Source of the DNA: Deroplatys truncata
Lineage: Eukaryota > Arthropoda > Insecta > Mantodea > Mantidae
DNA length: 64,000 nucleotides
Direction of reading: 5' to 3'
NCBI GenBank assembly: GCA_030765065.1
Contig: CM060983.1
Span: 53,194,067 to 53,258,066, forward strand
Shown here: piece after piece, positions 53,782 through 64,000 of the stretch
Layout of the letters: each line of letters opens with the position of its first letter
How positions within the stretch are numbered: position 1 is the stretch's first letter
Made by a program: the position numbers and the translations under genes
The notes under the pieces: model-generated
Told to the model about the DNA's origin: nothing
Database searches by the model: none
The model's input: the letters and a program-made list of their open reading frames with translations, nothing else

Positions 53782-55005
53782 TTACCGGATATGCCCGCAA
53801 GCCATGCGGGGGAGCCGGAGACGCCTCAAGCGGCGTGTTCTGGGGTTATAATCCCCAAGAGACCGAACGAGGGCGCTCTGATGGTATGACAACTGGTCGT
53901 AACATTTTGCGGCCCGGCGCCTAATTTCATCCTCCACGTAAGGAAGAGATGAGGCTTCGTAAAGCAGTCTCACGGGAAAGGAGCGGTTTACAGAATAGAT
54001 AGCCCGAAGGCCCCTATTCTGCACCCGTTGCAGAAGCAACAGACTGGAGTCTGCGGCCATGCCCCAGATCTAGCAGGCGTAAAGAAGGACGGGGATTATG
54101 AGCGCTCGAAAAAGGTGTAACTTAAGAGGGACAGGCATCGTCGATCTCAGCATGGGGTGCAATGAAGCCATAGTCCCAGTGGTCCGATGCGCGAGGTCTC
54201 TGATGTGCCCCTCAAAAGTCAGGCCTCTATCAAACTTAACTCCCAAGTAGGTGATGGCATTTGTCCATTCTATCCTTCTCCTGAGGTAGCTGAATGTGGG
54301 GAGGATTGCGGGAAAGCGGTGCTTGGTAAAGAGAATGGCGTGGCTTTTTGCCGGATTAATGGATAATCGCCAACGCCTGCACCACTCTTGGAAGAGGCGG
54401 AGGTGTCTCTGAATGGGGTAGAAGGCTCTGCGTGGGTTTTCACTTGTACAATACAGGAACACGTCATCAGCGTACTGCGCCATATTGACGTGCTGCTATG
54501 TGGGTAGGTCGGCCACATACACACTAAAGAGCGTGGGGGATAACACCGAACCTTCAGGGACTCCGCCTCGTATTGGCTTTGGTGTAGATTTGTGTCCCGC
54601 AACTGAAACTATAAAAGTGCCATGTTTTAAGTATGTGTGTAGTAGTTGTATGAGGTGTGTAGGTAGCTCCAGTTGGATGAGTTTCATGAGGAGACCCGCA
54701 TGCCAGGTCGTTGAGAAGGCCTTCTCAACATCCAGGGAAACCGCGGCGGTGTAAGCCCTGTCCTGGAAACCCAGGGCAGCTGCCTCCACCACGCGCAGCA
54801 GCTGCTGGAAGGTCGAGTGCCCAGGACGGAAGCCGAACTGGTGTGGTGGTATGGCTTGAATGTCTCCCAAGGTGGGAGACAAGCGGGTAAGCATGGTCCT
54901 CTCGAAAACTTTCGAAAAGACAGAGAGGAGGCTTAGTTTAGGAAGACATTTCAATTCTTTTTGTTTGAGTCTGCTGCGTATTGCACTCGACGTGTTACGT
55001 TGCAC
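53782..55005 (-). pseudogene. jockey-like LINE reverse transcriptase, 5'-truncated
   Basis: From 55005 the minus strand reads LSLLSVFSKVFERTMLTRLS, PPHQFGFRPGHSTFQQLLRV, AAVSLDVEKAFSTTWHAGLL (first catalytic aspartate), IRGGVPEGSVLSPTLFSVYV, a TAG at 54496-54494, then AQYADDVFLYCTSE with the YADD catalytic pair. ITYLGVKFDRGLTFEGHIRD and IPVLLYAC follow, then a second TAG, IWGMAADSSLLLLQRVQNRG, and the end at 53782. The whole piece stays in one frame with only two stops, so it is a comparatively young dead copy. The endonuclease and 5' part are absent, as usual for truncated LINE insertions. Confidence 0.92.
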
Positions 55006-55049
55006 GCGTCGCAGAATGTGCGTTGCTAGGAAAACCCGCCTTAAGCTGG

Positions 55050-55250
55050 AGGCACCTAACGGGCGCTGCCCGTTACCTCCGAATATAAAACGATGAGGGA
55101 ACCTACAGGTTTTACTGTGGATTCCGAACCAGTCACATGAGTTAGACTGGAGAGGGTAGACTTAAAATTCGCCACTCCAGACCCGGAAATCGAACTATGG
55201 ATCCTCGGTACGAAAGCCGCAACCTGACGCAGCCACACTACGCCCTCCAA
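55050..55250 (-). repeat. tRNA-derived SINE
   Basis: The minus strand has an A-box-like GGGCGTAGTGTGGCTGCG and a B-box ATAGTTCGATTTCCGGG, followed by a body with GTGACTGGTTCGGAATCC and CCTGTAGGTTCCCTC. It lies right beside the LINE and the right TIR-like end. Confidence 0.65.
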
Positions 55251-55254
55251 CAAT

Positions 55255-56410
55255 GAAGCACTACCTTTGCCTCACGGTTGCTGCTTTTCTCCTCCTAGAT
55301 GTCTTTTTTATACTTTGCCACGGCTGCTCGAGAATGAGATCTTAATCACTGGGTATGCGTGAGTGTATGTACAGAGAAACACGAACGCTTTCCTGGAACA
55401 CTTTTATTTTCACCATTTTAAAATAGAACTTAAGGTTTGCCGATCACTTTTAAATGCATACGATGCTACTGTGTCTTTACCAAGACCGAAGATTATTAAC
55501 TACAGCTGAACGTTCTACCCTCTTGCATGTTCGCCGCCAATGTTCACAACTCGACGAGAATGTCGTCCCGTTCTCACCAAGCACTCAGGACACACTGACT
55601 TTACCCACGCTGCACCAGGAAAAGCAAGCTACTGACTTCTCCTACTCTCCCCTCAAACGCTCGTCACAACTCGGCGTCCTGAAGCCTAGAGTGACCTTCA
55701 CCAGGCTAAGTGCAGCTGTCCTCGGCTGTTACCAGGAAAACTTGCTTCAATGGTATTTACCCTTTCTACCTGAGGCTGGTCCCTAATTAAGAAAACTGTG
55801 CCTGTCTGGTCTTTCTGTCGCTTTTACAGTCAACAATTTTCACAATGCTTCTCCTTTTTTATACATACACTGATTTTAAATATATTATTACTTATTTTAT
55901 ATCGCTATCCTTCTCAGAATATTATGATAATCATTGCCTTTATAATTCCGGCTTCAAACCTAAACCACTGCATATATATCAAACTGCTGCTCAATTAATT
56001 CGCGTTGAAGGAATCCACATCAACGGTCATCGTAGTAACTGTTTTGTATGTTTCCATTATGCTAATGATTATATGTTCCAAAACGGCATCTCAGATAATT
56101 GCCTTTCGCATGGTACCGCAAAAGCGAAATAAGATATTTAAATCTGATTGGCCGCAAGGTTTTTGATGGGCGTTGCCTTCTATTGAAACTTGGAAGCTCT
56201 AAAGCACTGACGGTTCCAAGGTCTGTAATAGCAACGCACTCTCTGCTATCATAACGGTCCTTTTGGAACCGGATATAAAAATATTGGTATGATAGCGTTA
56301 GTGCAAAGTTGGAGGACTGTTATTTGGAAATGTATAACTGGAATGGTTCCATTCTCGGAACATTTCCAAAATAACTGTTGCGCTGGTTTTCCTCTGCCTC
56401 TATGCAGTAC
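55255..56410. other. Unassigned sequence, possibly an LTR in minus orientation
   Basis: The minus strand shows AAAGTATAAAAAAGACATC at about 55300 and an AATAAA near 55405. A 110-codon plus frame at 55454-55786 has no known relatives. No LTR partner was found. Confidence 0.3.
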
Positions 56411-56417
56411 ACTCCCA

Positions 56418-56640
56418 GCTAGTACACCGACACGGTAGCCAAGGTCATTAAGGCATGGACTCGTGAATAGGAGGTCCGCGTTCAAATCCCACCAGGACCG
56501 TCCTCCATGTCTGAGATTTTTACCAGATTTTCCTCATTCTTTATAACTAGTAAATGCCAGAGAAGTATCCTAAACTTAGACCTGGAGTATTTCCTTTCCT
56601 AATTATCATTTCATTCATCATCAGTGTCCACCGTCTGTTG
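56418..56640 (+). repeat. tRNA-derived SINE
   Basis: A-box region GGTAGCCAAGGTCATTAAGG, B-box GCGTTCAAATCCCACC, then a body with TTTTCCTCATTCTTTATAAC and a CATTCATCATCAG tail. Confidence 0.65.
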
Positions 56641-56799
56641 CTGAATCGTGTGCTTATCTTATCAAAGAAACTTGACTTATGCAGAGTTACTAATATGTAA
56701 CTGCAGAGCTTTCCTTGTTGACTTCCTAACTCCTATACTTTCTTAAAGTTGCACTAATGTTCACGATAACACGCAATAACAGTTACTATGTTTCAGCTT

Positions 56800-57373
56800 G
56801 AGAATGTCACACCGTGCATCATGGACCGTCACTTCGTCGTCTTCCTCATTTCCAAATTGCAGCTTCCTCCTTACTGCTCAAGGATTGGTGCAGCTTGCAC
56901 AGACGGTAAGTATTTCTTCTTTGTAAATGCAGTTCAAAACATTTATAGCATATTTCAAAACAGTCTCTTGGAGTTAAATGAGTGCTTTCTAATGTTGCAG
57001 TGGCTTTTATGTATCCTTTAATGCATCGTGTAAGATTACTCTCAGAGGATTTGAAGTTGTAAATCGCCGACATCGAGTGAAATTTTTAATTTGGAGAATG
57101 GGCACAATTAGAAGAATTCATTTCTGCACTATAGGCTGGTTGAGAGACTGCTTTCCAGTTGTAATCGGTCAATGTAAGCTCTAGCGATGATTTAGATGCA
57201 TTATATTCAGGGTTTGGGTCTCTCCTCATAAGTTATCCGTTTGTCTTGTCGCAGTTCTCATGACTCGTGTTATCTTATTTACTGGGCGTCTCTTGTTTTA
57301 TTATTTTAAATTTGGGTTCATTGTCCTCCGGCTAGCTATTATAGCTCAGTCGAGCAAGTAACTCTAAGCAGGG
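56800..57373 (-). other. Internal 5' region of LTR-like copy 2 with a Gag-like ORF
   Basis: Next to the LTR it shares AGCTAGCCGGAGGACAATGA and AAATAAGATAACACGA with copy 1. Further in, 57073-56846 (minus) encodes MSAIYNFKSSESNLTRCIKG, YIKATATLESTHLTPRDCFE and ICYKCFELHLQRRN. The position after a leader suggests the start of a Gag gene, perhaps BEL/Pao type, but no diagnostic motif is present. Confidence 0.4.
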
Positions 57374-58098
57374 TGTGTAAACAGAAAGGAGTTGTTGCTA
57401 AAAGATAACACTGATAAAAATTTTTTGTTTCTACACTTTTATTGCCGTCTCACTTAATTAATGATTCACATATTTAATCTTTATACACGCCTGACTGAAA
57501 CTGTGATATTTACGAATGTAACTACAGTTGCCGCGCACCAATTACTTCGCGTACTTCACATCTTGTAACTAACTCTGCGACGTGCACCTCGTGAGAGATT
57601 CTTCAGGACTACGTGACGTGCACCTCGTGAAAGATTCTTCAAAACTGCGTGACGTGCACCTCGTGAAAGATTCTTCAAAACTGCGTGACGTGTACCTCGT
57701 GAAAGACTCTTCAAAACTGCGCCACACTTGCTTATGGCTCGAGAATATATACTCCTTCACCTCGAATTGCCTAAACATTATAATAGAGCTGCTATTGGTT
57801 ACCAAATCGCGCCCACTTTAGCGTCTGTTTTGATCAGCCAATCACTACTACTAACATATTTACTCTAGGGAAGATATTCCCTCCATTTCTAAAAAAGGCA
57901 CACTACCCTGACGTCATTTGTTTGTCTCTTCTTAGTGATAAACAACTCACCCCCTCGGTTTATTGTTACCCACTTCTATTGTCAGTTTCAGTCAGGCAGT
58001 GTAAACTTATTTCCTAACAATACTTATAGCTAACAAACATCTAAAATCCTGTACATATACTAATATTAATTTACACTACAATTACTCTGGCATTCACA
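57374..58098 (-). repeat. LTR-like sequence, copy 2 (inverted)
   Basis: On the minus strand it begins TGTGAATGCCAGAG and ends CTGTTTACACA, 725 bp against 716 bp in copy 1. It has a TATATATT box, then a clean tandem repeat of about 37 bp (57579-57725, four units with CACGTCACGCAGTTTTGAAG). The stretch with TGACGTCATTTGTTTGTCTC also matches copy 1. Confidence 0.72.
57579..57725. repeat. Minisatellite, about 37 bp x 4, inside the LTR
   Basis: Units contain GTGCACCTCGTGAAAGATTC then TTCAAAACTGCGTGAC. It sits just downstream of the putative TATA box, in the expected 5' transcribed part of the LTR. Confidence 0.88.
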
Positions 58099-60193
58099 GC
58101 ATGTTATGATATAAAATATTGCCTCAGTCTTCGTGCAAAATATTGACAAGATCTCTGCCGTGAAGTATACAGTGACTTCAAAAGCATTCGTCCTCACTTA
58201 AAAAAAATGCTAGCAGTCAAATTAACGGAGAGAAACTCCTAGTGTTTAATGTGGAGAGAGAGCAAACGATATCATAGTTAACCTGCTCTGGTATTTTTCC
58301 ATATTTTATATTTTAAGTTGTAAATTGTTTTTAATAATTACACCGATTTCTCAACTTTTTTAAGTGTGGTGTTTACAGAATTATTAAATATGCACTTGGT
58401 AGAGCATTGCTTTGTTTGCAATGCCTGACAATGTCAGCAACATGCGATTTAAACTGATGGAGAAATACATTTTTGAAGAAAACTGAGGTGTTGATGAAAC
58501 TTATTCTTATTTTGATTTTTTTTTTTTTTTTTTGCTCCGAGAACAAAGCCATTTTTCATTACAATTTCAGGTATTAAACTAAATAATTTGCTCTATTAAA
58601 TGCATGTCAAATTATTTTGTAAACCCCATAAGTAGTGTAATTTACTAAAAATTATAAAAGTAATAAAATAAAAACTCTGAACAAACCACAAAACGCGTAA
58701 ACAACTAAACGCTAATATAGTTTGTTTCCTTCTATTATTAAAATAACAATATTGTCTTTCTTAACCCTCTACTGAATGAATTAGTTTGCTATATAATATG
58801 CCACTCTTCTTGTAATTCCTAAACTGGTTTTTATATCCCTGTCACAGGCAACGTATTGTTACATGCTGGGTAGATGACCTAAAAGTTCACATGAAAATTA
58901 AATTAATTTCTAGTACCCAGCAAGCACATTGAGGGGACGTATACTTACTTGGCTGCGGAGGACCGAAACGTGGTGTGGAGGTTAAGACGAAGGCATGAGT
59001 TTTTCGCTGTACAAAATCCATAACACAAATCCACTCACACATTACTAGATTTATTTCCCAACCTTTTGGGGATCCTACATTATTAAAAATGGAAGGTGGG
59101 AGGAGATGTCCACCGATCCAAAGCTCGGCTTACACACGCGATCCGTACCTCACGGAATCCTAACCGAGACAGGCGCTATCCCCAGCAAAGTTACCAGCCA
59201 AGAGTGAGGTAAACAACAATGTGTCTGGTTATGACAATGTAGAACAATAATGTAATCCCCCATATTATTAACATGCCACAGTATTTAAGCTATTTAAACA
59301 GCCATGATCGTTAAGGCGAGATAAAATGAACTGGCCATCCATTCAAAGCTGAACGCCACAACTTTGAACGCCAAATGTGCCTGTGCTAAAGGATGGGAAG
59401 GAACCCACGTAAAATAACGGTGTAATGGTATGCATGGATGATGACAGGGTTACAATGACATGGACTTTCCTTTTTGTTCTAAAAACACTGAAATAAATCA
59501 ATATGTTTATGATATATAATTACTATAACTAGTTTTATTTTATTGTTAAGTGCCAGTTAAAATAAGAAAAAAAGCATTGTTAAAATATTCTAAAACTTTG
59601 GCTAAACGTCTTTTTTGCCAAATGGCAACACTATGCATTACAGTGCTGCTAGAATTTTCTGGAGCCCCTATATGGAGATGATGTTAACCTTACGGTGCAT
59701 TTACTGCCTTCTGTATAAAGAAATGAATCCGTCACTAGACGCGTATGGTGACAGGGTATTAGCCCACCACCCATAGATAGCACCACGGGAGAGAAACAGG
59801 ATAATACAGGCGTGAAAGACAGTTTTGTTGAGGGATCTTTTATTCCAAGGTGTTAGCGTTTTTTACTTGCAAATAAACATTGCATGAGACCAGCGGTAAT
59901 TTACAATAGACAACCAAAACGTGTCGGTTCTGTTAGCATAGTTAGTACAACAAACACTTCGTTAATATTCGTGTGGATTCTGTTAAGGTGTTACTATACA
60001 TGCGACTGGAGAGTTCCCTGTGTCTGGTCCCAGCTTACGGTGTTACATTACACCTTGGTTTTTTTTTTTAAAAAAAAAAGTCACCAGCTGCATATTTTGA
60101 AAACGACACTTCCGCGAGAAAAACATTTTGAATAATAGTTCCTTCGTTTGAGAGGAACAGAAGTTATTTTGACGTCTGTACCATCTGCCTATG
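58099..60193. other. Unassigned sequence
   Basis: A T-run lies at about 58518-58533. A small hairpin TGCTGGGTA / TACCCAGCA spans about 58863-58922. CG-rich blocks at 58950-59200 and 59680-59800 have no recognised identity. No gene seen. Confidence 0.35.
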
Positions 60194-60312
60194 GTTGTTA
60201 GAGGAAATAGTGCATTCCACTCAAATTTCTAATAAATATTTAACCGGAAAATACATGCTTTGAAATCCCCAGAACCCAATATAAGCTGGCGCGCGCATGT
60301 GTGTATACAGAG
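60194..60312 (-). repeat. Old modular repeat copy, first part
   Basis: GAGGAAATAGTGCATTCCAC, then AAATACATGC and TGTGTGTATACAG match the start of a reversed copy, diverged. The remainder resumes at 61400-61720. Confidence 0.6.
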
Positions 60313-60466
60313 ATGGGCAAATCTAGGTATATGGTAATGAAATATGATGTGTGCAAAGAACCCTAATATGATATAGATTTATGAAGTGACATATACAATT
60401 AGAATATTCTTTTGTGGATGTTGAAACTGTAGTTCATATTTACACACTGCTGTACTCTAGATTTGA

Positions 60467-60716
60467 TACCGAAGGTCATTTTACTGTTCAGTTCTTTATT
60501 TGTATCCATTTCTTGGCATGTCTCCCTAATGGGCTGAATCATGTCATCACACTAAGTGGTCTTCTTGCAAAAGCTTTATCTTTCAGAATATCCCTAAGAA
60601 AGAAATCCATAGGGATAAGATCCGAAGATCATTGTGGCCATTTATCTGATTTCCTTCGTCCTATTCACTTATTTGCAAATTCTTCGGCTAAAAGGTCTCG
60701 TACAATTTATGCTTAG
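60467..60716 (-). pseudogene. DUF4817/Tc3-like mariner transposase, C-terminal fragment
   Basis: The minus strand reads LVRDLLAEEFANK, stop, IGRRKSDKWPQ, stop, SSDLIPMDFFLRDILKDKAF and ARRPLSVMT. The SSDLIPMDFFL block is the third acidic region of this family (usually RSPDLTPLDFFLWG). Stops and truncation on both sides mark a remnant. Confidence 0.75.
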
Positions 60717-60813
60717 CGAGCAGGAGCCCCATGTTGCTGTAAGTAGAGCCCTTTGTAATCGTGTTACCCACCCATATTACATATATAATTATGTTTGCCC
60801 AACCTGTTTATAT

Positions 60814-61370
60814 TGTGGCGCAGCGGCTATGTCCCAAGGTTATCGGGAGGTTGGCGCCTCCAAGTCGGAGGTAAACACAGATAAGCAACGTTCTCGCCCG
60901 GCGTAAACATCGGAAGCGGCAGAAAGTAACCAGAATGTTCTGTAAGTTACCTCCCCCGCTTCCAGAATGTGTATCCAGATAGTTCTGGAATGTTCTGTGG
61001 AAGATTCCGCTGCCTATATAAGCGAGCGTTCTCGAGAGAGAGAGAGAGAAGTCAGTTGAGTTAGTGGCGAGTTAGTGAGTGCATTTCTGATGCGCTTCTA
61101 CAAGTGAGTTGGTGATGACTGCTGTGACGTGCAGCAAATGTTACTGCGAAGCGAGGAATTTGTAGAAGTCTTGTGTTTGACTCCCCAGCGAGTGAACCGT
61201 CTCGAAGTGGCTACGTCGTGCATATTGCATTACACCGCTACGTCAGGAAGGGGAGTGAAGTGACGGGGAAAATGAACTAGTTCACGTTATTGAAGTGATA
61301 GTGTGAACTGAGTGAAGTCCCAATAAAATTGAACTAGATAAAAACAGTGAAGTGAAATTGAGAGCTTACA
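60814..61370 (+). repeat. Probable solo LTR (Gypsy-like)
   Basis: It starts TGTGGCGCAGCGGCTATG and ends GAGAGCTTACA. A TATA box (CTATATAAGCG at about 61014) and an AATAAA at 61322 lie in the right order for the U3-R-U5 layout of an LTR. A GA run follows the TATA box. No second LTR, internal genes or clear target duplication were found, so the exact ends are uncertain. Confidence 0.6.
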
Positions 61371-61399
61371 GAAGTGAAGCTGAGTCACCATTATGTATA

Positions 61400-61720
61400 T
61401 ACCATACTTCAGTATCTTCCTGGATGCGATACAAAATTTTTCAAGAAAATTCTCCCAACCATACTATTCATTACATGGAAATTTTTCTTTATTTTTGACT
61501 TTCTCAAAAATGGCTCTAAGATATTTTAATAAAATACCAAATGTTTAAAACATTTTCATGACTAATAAAATGTATATCTCGAACTTCTGTGAATGCACGG
61601 TGCAAAGTCCTTATTCTGAATGAATTTCATATAACTTCGTATAACTAATAAATGTAAGAGACACAAGAACTTACTACACGAAAAATATAGAGCCCATTGA
61701 AATGTAGAGTTTATGTACTT
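61400..61720 (-). repeat. Old modular repeat copy, second part
   Basis: TTCAGTATCTTCCTGGATGC, CTCAAAAATGGCTCTAAG, AATAAAATGTATATCTCGAA and AAATGTAAGAGACA continue the copy begun at 60194-60312. Confidence 0.65.
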
Positions 61721-61756
61721 ATGTGTGTTTGAGTTCCTTACGTTCCTTACGTGTCG

Positions 61757-62045
61757 TCCTCCGTGGTGTAGTGGTTACCATGCTAGCCTCTAGTTCTCGA
61801 GATCGCGGGTTCAAACCGGCGCAGGGCGCTGGATGTTTCGGGCGTAAAAATCCTTAGCATTGCTTCCTTAGGAAGGGAAGTAAAGCCGGTTATCCCGTGT
61901 CCTAGATTTACGGCACGCAAAAGAACCTCAAGCCTGATAAAGAGGCCTCTGAGCAAAATTACCGTTCTTTCACGTCCATTATAGAATAGGACGCTAAAAC
62001 CACAGCAGTTAAAGAGCGTTTATAAATAAAAAAACTAAAATAAAA
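61757..62045 (+). repeat. tRNA-derived SINE
   Basis: The head CCTCCGTGGTGTAGTGGTTA (A-box) and CGCGGGTTCAAACCGGCGC (B-box) is close to a real tRNA. The body GATTTACGGCACGCAAAAGA and an AAATAAAAAAACTAAAATAA tail identify it as a SINE rather than a tRNA gene. It is the best preserved SINE in the window. Confidence 0.8.
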
Positions 62046-62639
62046 AGTATTCTGCGTTTTGTTTTTCGCATCGCACTTAATCTCAGATTATTGTTCGTCA
62101 AAAGCGTATCGTGATTAACGTAACGCGAATACAAGAATCGCTTTTATCTGAATAGTGTAATATAAGGAGTAATGTGAAGGTTTATTGGGCAGAGGAATTC
62201 GTGTGACACATCATAAACATAAATATATATTTTTTAATGAGAAACTACATTGATTTTTTTGTCAGATTCTGATTTTATGCTAAAACAACTTTTCCCTTAA
62301 ATATACTAAATCAAACTTTTATTTTTCAAAGTATTTAACATAAAGGCATATTACCTGGTAATCTGTTGATAGCTTTCGCTTTGATTTTCCTCCTTAGCTT
62401 TTTGTTTCTTTCAAAACATCTGCGCGTCGAATGCTGTTATTGCACAGTAGAAGATTTATGCACAAACATTTGTTGAATATGAATGAATTCGTTATTAACT
62501 ATCATTTGTTGTGATATAAACCGTAGAATGTTGTTTTCGTATCTGTATTAATTAAAATATGCGCCATTATTCCGTATATTTCAACAATCTTTTGAATGCA
62601 TTGGATTTTTGAATGGATCTTTGGAGACGTTATTGTGGG

Positions 62640-62765
62640 CCCTAAGCCTCAAAGTGTAGCCGAGAGATATTTTTTAGTAGAGGAGTGGAGCAGTTGCAAC
62701 TGCGAAGCGACAACAGGCGTAGCCTCAGGATTTGCCCGTCTAAAACTCGAATGATCAATGCTGAC
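62640..62765 (-). repeat. Inverted copy of the CCCTCGGCT-type unit
   Basis: GGGCCCTAAGCCTCAAAGTG, TAGCCGAGAGATATT and GTCTAAAACTCGAATGA match the blocks at 21215-22260 in reverse. Confidence 0.55.
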
Positions 62766-62877
62766 GTACTGAATGCTATTATGAATCAATTCCTTAAGTG
62801 TTATGCGTCTCAGATCGTTGTTTACGTATACGGAATTTTATCCAAAATTCTAACAAACATTTATTTTAAGTTACAGG

Positions 62878-63376
62878 GAGAGCCAAAAAACTAGGAACCG
62901 GCTGCGCGGTGTTTTTCCTGTCCGCATCCTCGGCGCCCATTGCCGTCTGTCGCTATCATAGAAAGGCGCGGATGAAACCATACAACATTTTTAAAACTAC
63001 TTTTAAAGGCTTTACTTACCAACTTTACGAAAGGAAATGTTGAAACTGGCCACCGTCGTTGTCCATACATTTTTGGCATCTCTTTAGAAAACTATCCATC
63101 ACTCGCCGTAGTTCACCTTGAGAAATGCTGGCAATTTCCTGGCGGATATTTTGTTTTAATTCTTCCAGGATGTGTGTGCCAAAAATGTATGGACAACGAC
63201 TGTGGCCAGTTTCACTGTCTCCTTTCATAAGTTGGTAAGTAAAGCCTTTAAAAGTAGTTTTAAAAATGTTGTATGGTTTCATCAGCGCCTTTCTATGATA
63301 GCGGCAGACGGCAACGAGTGCCGAGGACGCGGACAGGAAAAACACCGCGCAGACGGTTCGTAGTTTTTTGGCTCTC
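62878..63376. mobile_element. Foldback element derived from a DUF4817-type mariner
   Basis: Arms of about 200 bp (62878-63078 and 63177-63376) are inverted copies with roughly 90% identity, starting GAGAGCCAAAAAACTA, around a 98-bp spacer. On the minus strand the spacer and left arm encode a transposase C-terminus: THILEELKQNIRQEIASISQ, GELRRVMDSFLKRCQKCMDN and QFQHFLS. The right arm is an inverted duplicate of the 3' end including that last segment. Confidence 0.88.
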
Positions 63377-63399
63377 TCTGCGTGACTGTTGCACATTAG

Positions 63400-63828
63400 A
63401 TTTATTTTGTGCTCTAATTGTATCAAGCTCAGTATTTTCATGCATACATAAAACCGGTATCCCTTCATATGTGAACGCAATGCGCTATTACTTCCCTATT
63501 TCATTTGGGTATTTCCTAGTTGTTTAAACTCAGGGCTCGTTACTGTGAAGTAAACCAGAAGTTACCGCCCGAGGCAGACACGTAACCTTGCCATGTGAAG
63601 TATATACTTAATATCAGCGTTCAAGGTGATTCGGAGAAGCACGAGAAATTTATGTCTGTCATTTCTGTTTTCTATTGTTATCATTTCTTTAAATCACCAC
63701 AAATTGAAAAAGAAATGTTAAGAGCAGCATACACATTATTTTCTCTTCACATTATCGTTTATCTTCATACCTATTATATACACACACATATATGTATATA
63801 AAAGCTTATTTTTACTTACACTACCACA
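63400..63828. other. Unassigned sequence
   Basis: Contains a short TATA/CACA-rich stretch at 63770-63800; no gene seen. Confidence 0.35.
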
Positions 63829-64000
63829 CACCGAGTAGGTAGAGACGGTATTGCATTCCACCCAAAAATTTGATACCGAGATTTCATAAAATGCATGATT
63901 TGAGGCCCCGGGAATGAAAACATTTTTAGAAAAAGGCCCGTGTAGGTATGTTTGTGTGTATCTGTGAAATAACTCAAAAACGAAAAGTCGGATACATACC
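63829..64000 (-). repeat. Dispersed modular repeat, copy cut by the window end
   Basis: TATTGCATTCCACCCAAAAA, TTGATACCGAGATTTCA and AAAACGAAAAGTCGGATAC mark the start of a reversed, diverged copy. Confidence 0.8.

Larger units (their letters stand above)
51702..55040. mobile_element. Candidate TTAA-flanked TIR element with nested insertions
   Basis: GGCGAGTTTTCCTAGCGGCG at the left and GGCGGGTTTTCCTAGCAACG (complement of the right end) are inverted. TTAA lies outside each (51698-51701 and 55041-55044). Both ends have GC-rich subterminal sequence with ACGC/GCGT motifs. Inside lie a modular repeat copy, a Harbinger transposase fragment and a LINE fragment. Whether one element spans all 3.3 kb is inferred from the termini only. 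Confidence 0.45.

Noticed and set aside
55454-55786. 110-codon ORF as a gene
   Set aside because: No family resemblance or splice support; position suggests old LTR-like sequence.
42762-58098. Maverick/Polinton giant element between the inverted copies
   Set aside because: No polymerase B, integrase, ATPase, protease or capsid frames are visible between them, and flanks show no 6-bp duplication.
61757-61830. tRNA gene
   Set aside because: A and B boxes are good, but the sequence runs into a SINE body with an A-rich tail, and I could not pair a proper acceptor stem.

Overview
This is a nuclear window from an animal, most likely an arthropod of insect type. Coding exons are tiny and rare, the DNA is AT-rich, and most recognisable sequence is mobile DNA of kinds common in arthropods: mariner/Tc1 with DUF4817-type relatives, PIF/Harbinger, hAT, jockey-like and RNase H-bearing LINEs, LTR elements, and tRNA-derived SINEs. 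Nothing points to a bacterial, viral or organellar sequence. CCTAA-rich stretches fit an insect but do not prove it.

The one convincing host gene is NDUFC2, the B14.5b accessory subunit of mitochondrial complex I. It lies on the minus strand as three exons: 23399-23246, 2491-2348 and 1431-1382. The junctions have matching GT/AG signals and a constant phase, giving a 115-residue protein. An AATAAA lies at 1266-1261. Intron 1 is about 20.75 kb and is filled with nested mobile elements; intron 2 is 916 bp. An 84-bp exon-like segment at 31890-31807 (minus) may belong to a second, unidentified host gene.

Layout. 1-1.0 kb: Tc1 remnant, dispersed repeat and SINE. 1.2-23.4 kb: NDUFC2 and its intronic elements, including a deleted DUF4817 element (2893-3395), a mariner pseudogene holding a SINE (6039-7676), an RNase H LINE tail (8503-9762), a TA-flanked MITE inside an old repeat (10068-10402), a long hairpin insertion (11268-11503), and a nest at 14487-19402 whose inner hAT element has an exact 8-bp target duplication. 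24.1-28.4 kb: a mariner with TIRs and TA target sites, split by a 3-kb insertion of a modular repeat. 29-37 kb: Harbinger and two fused LINE pseudogenes. 37.1-38.6 kb: two hAT MITEs. 40.6-41.9 kb: a tandem array with a period of about 120 bp. 42.7-58.1 kb: two inverted, inward-facing LTR-like copies about 14 kb apart, with Harbinger, LINE, SINE and repeat insertions between them. 60-64 kb: an LTR, SINEs, a foldback element and repeat copies.

The most distinctive feature is an apparently undescribed dispersed repeat of about 0.9 kb, built from two modules (a and b) joined at A-tracts and carrying a variable CA/GACA stretch. It occurs at least fourteen times, alone or as an a-a-a-a-b-b-b composite. 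No transposase could be assigned to it.
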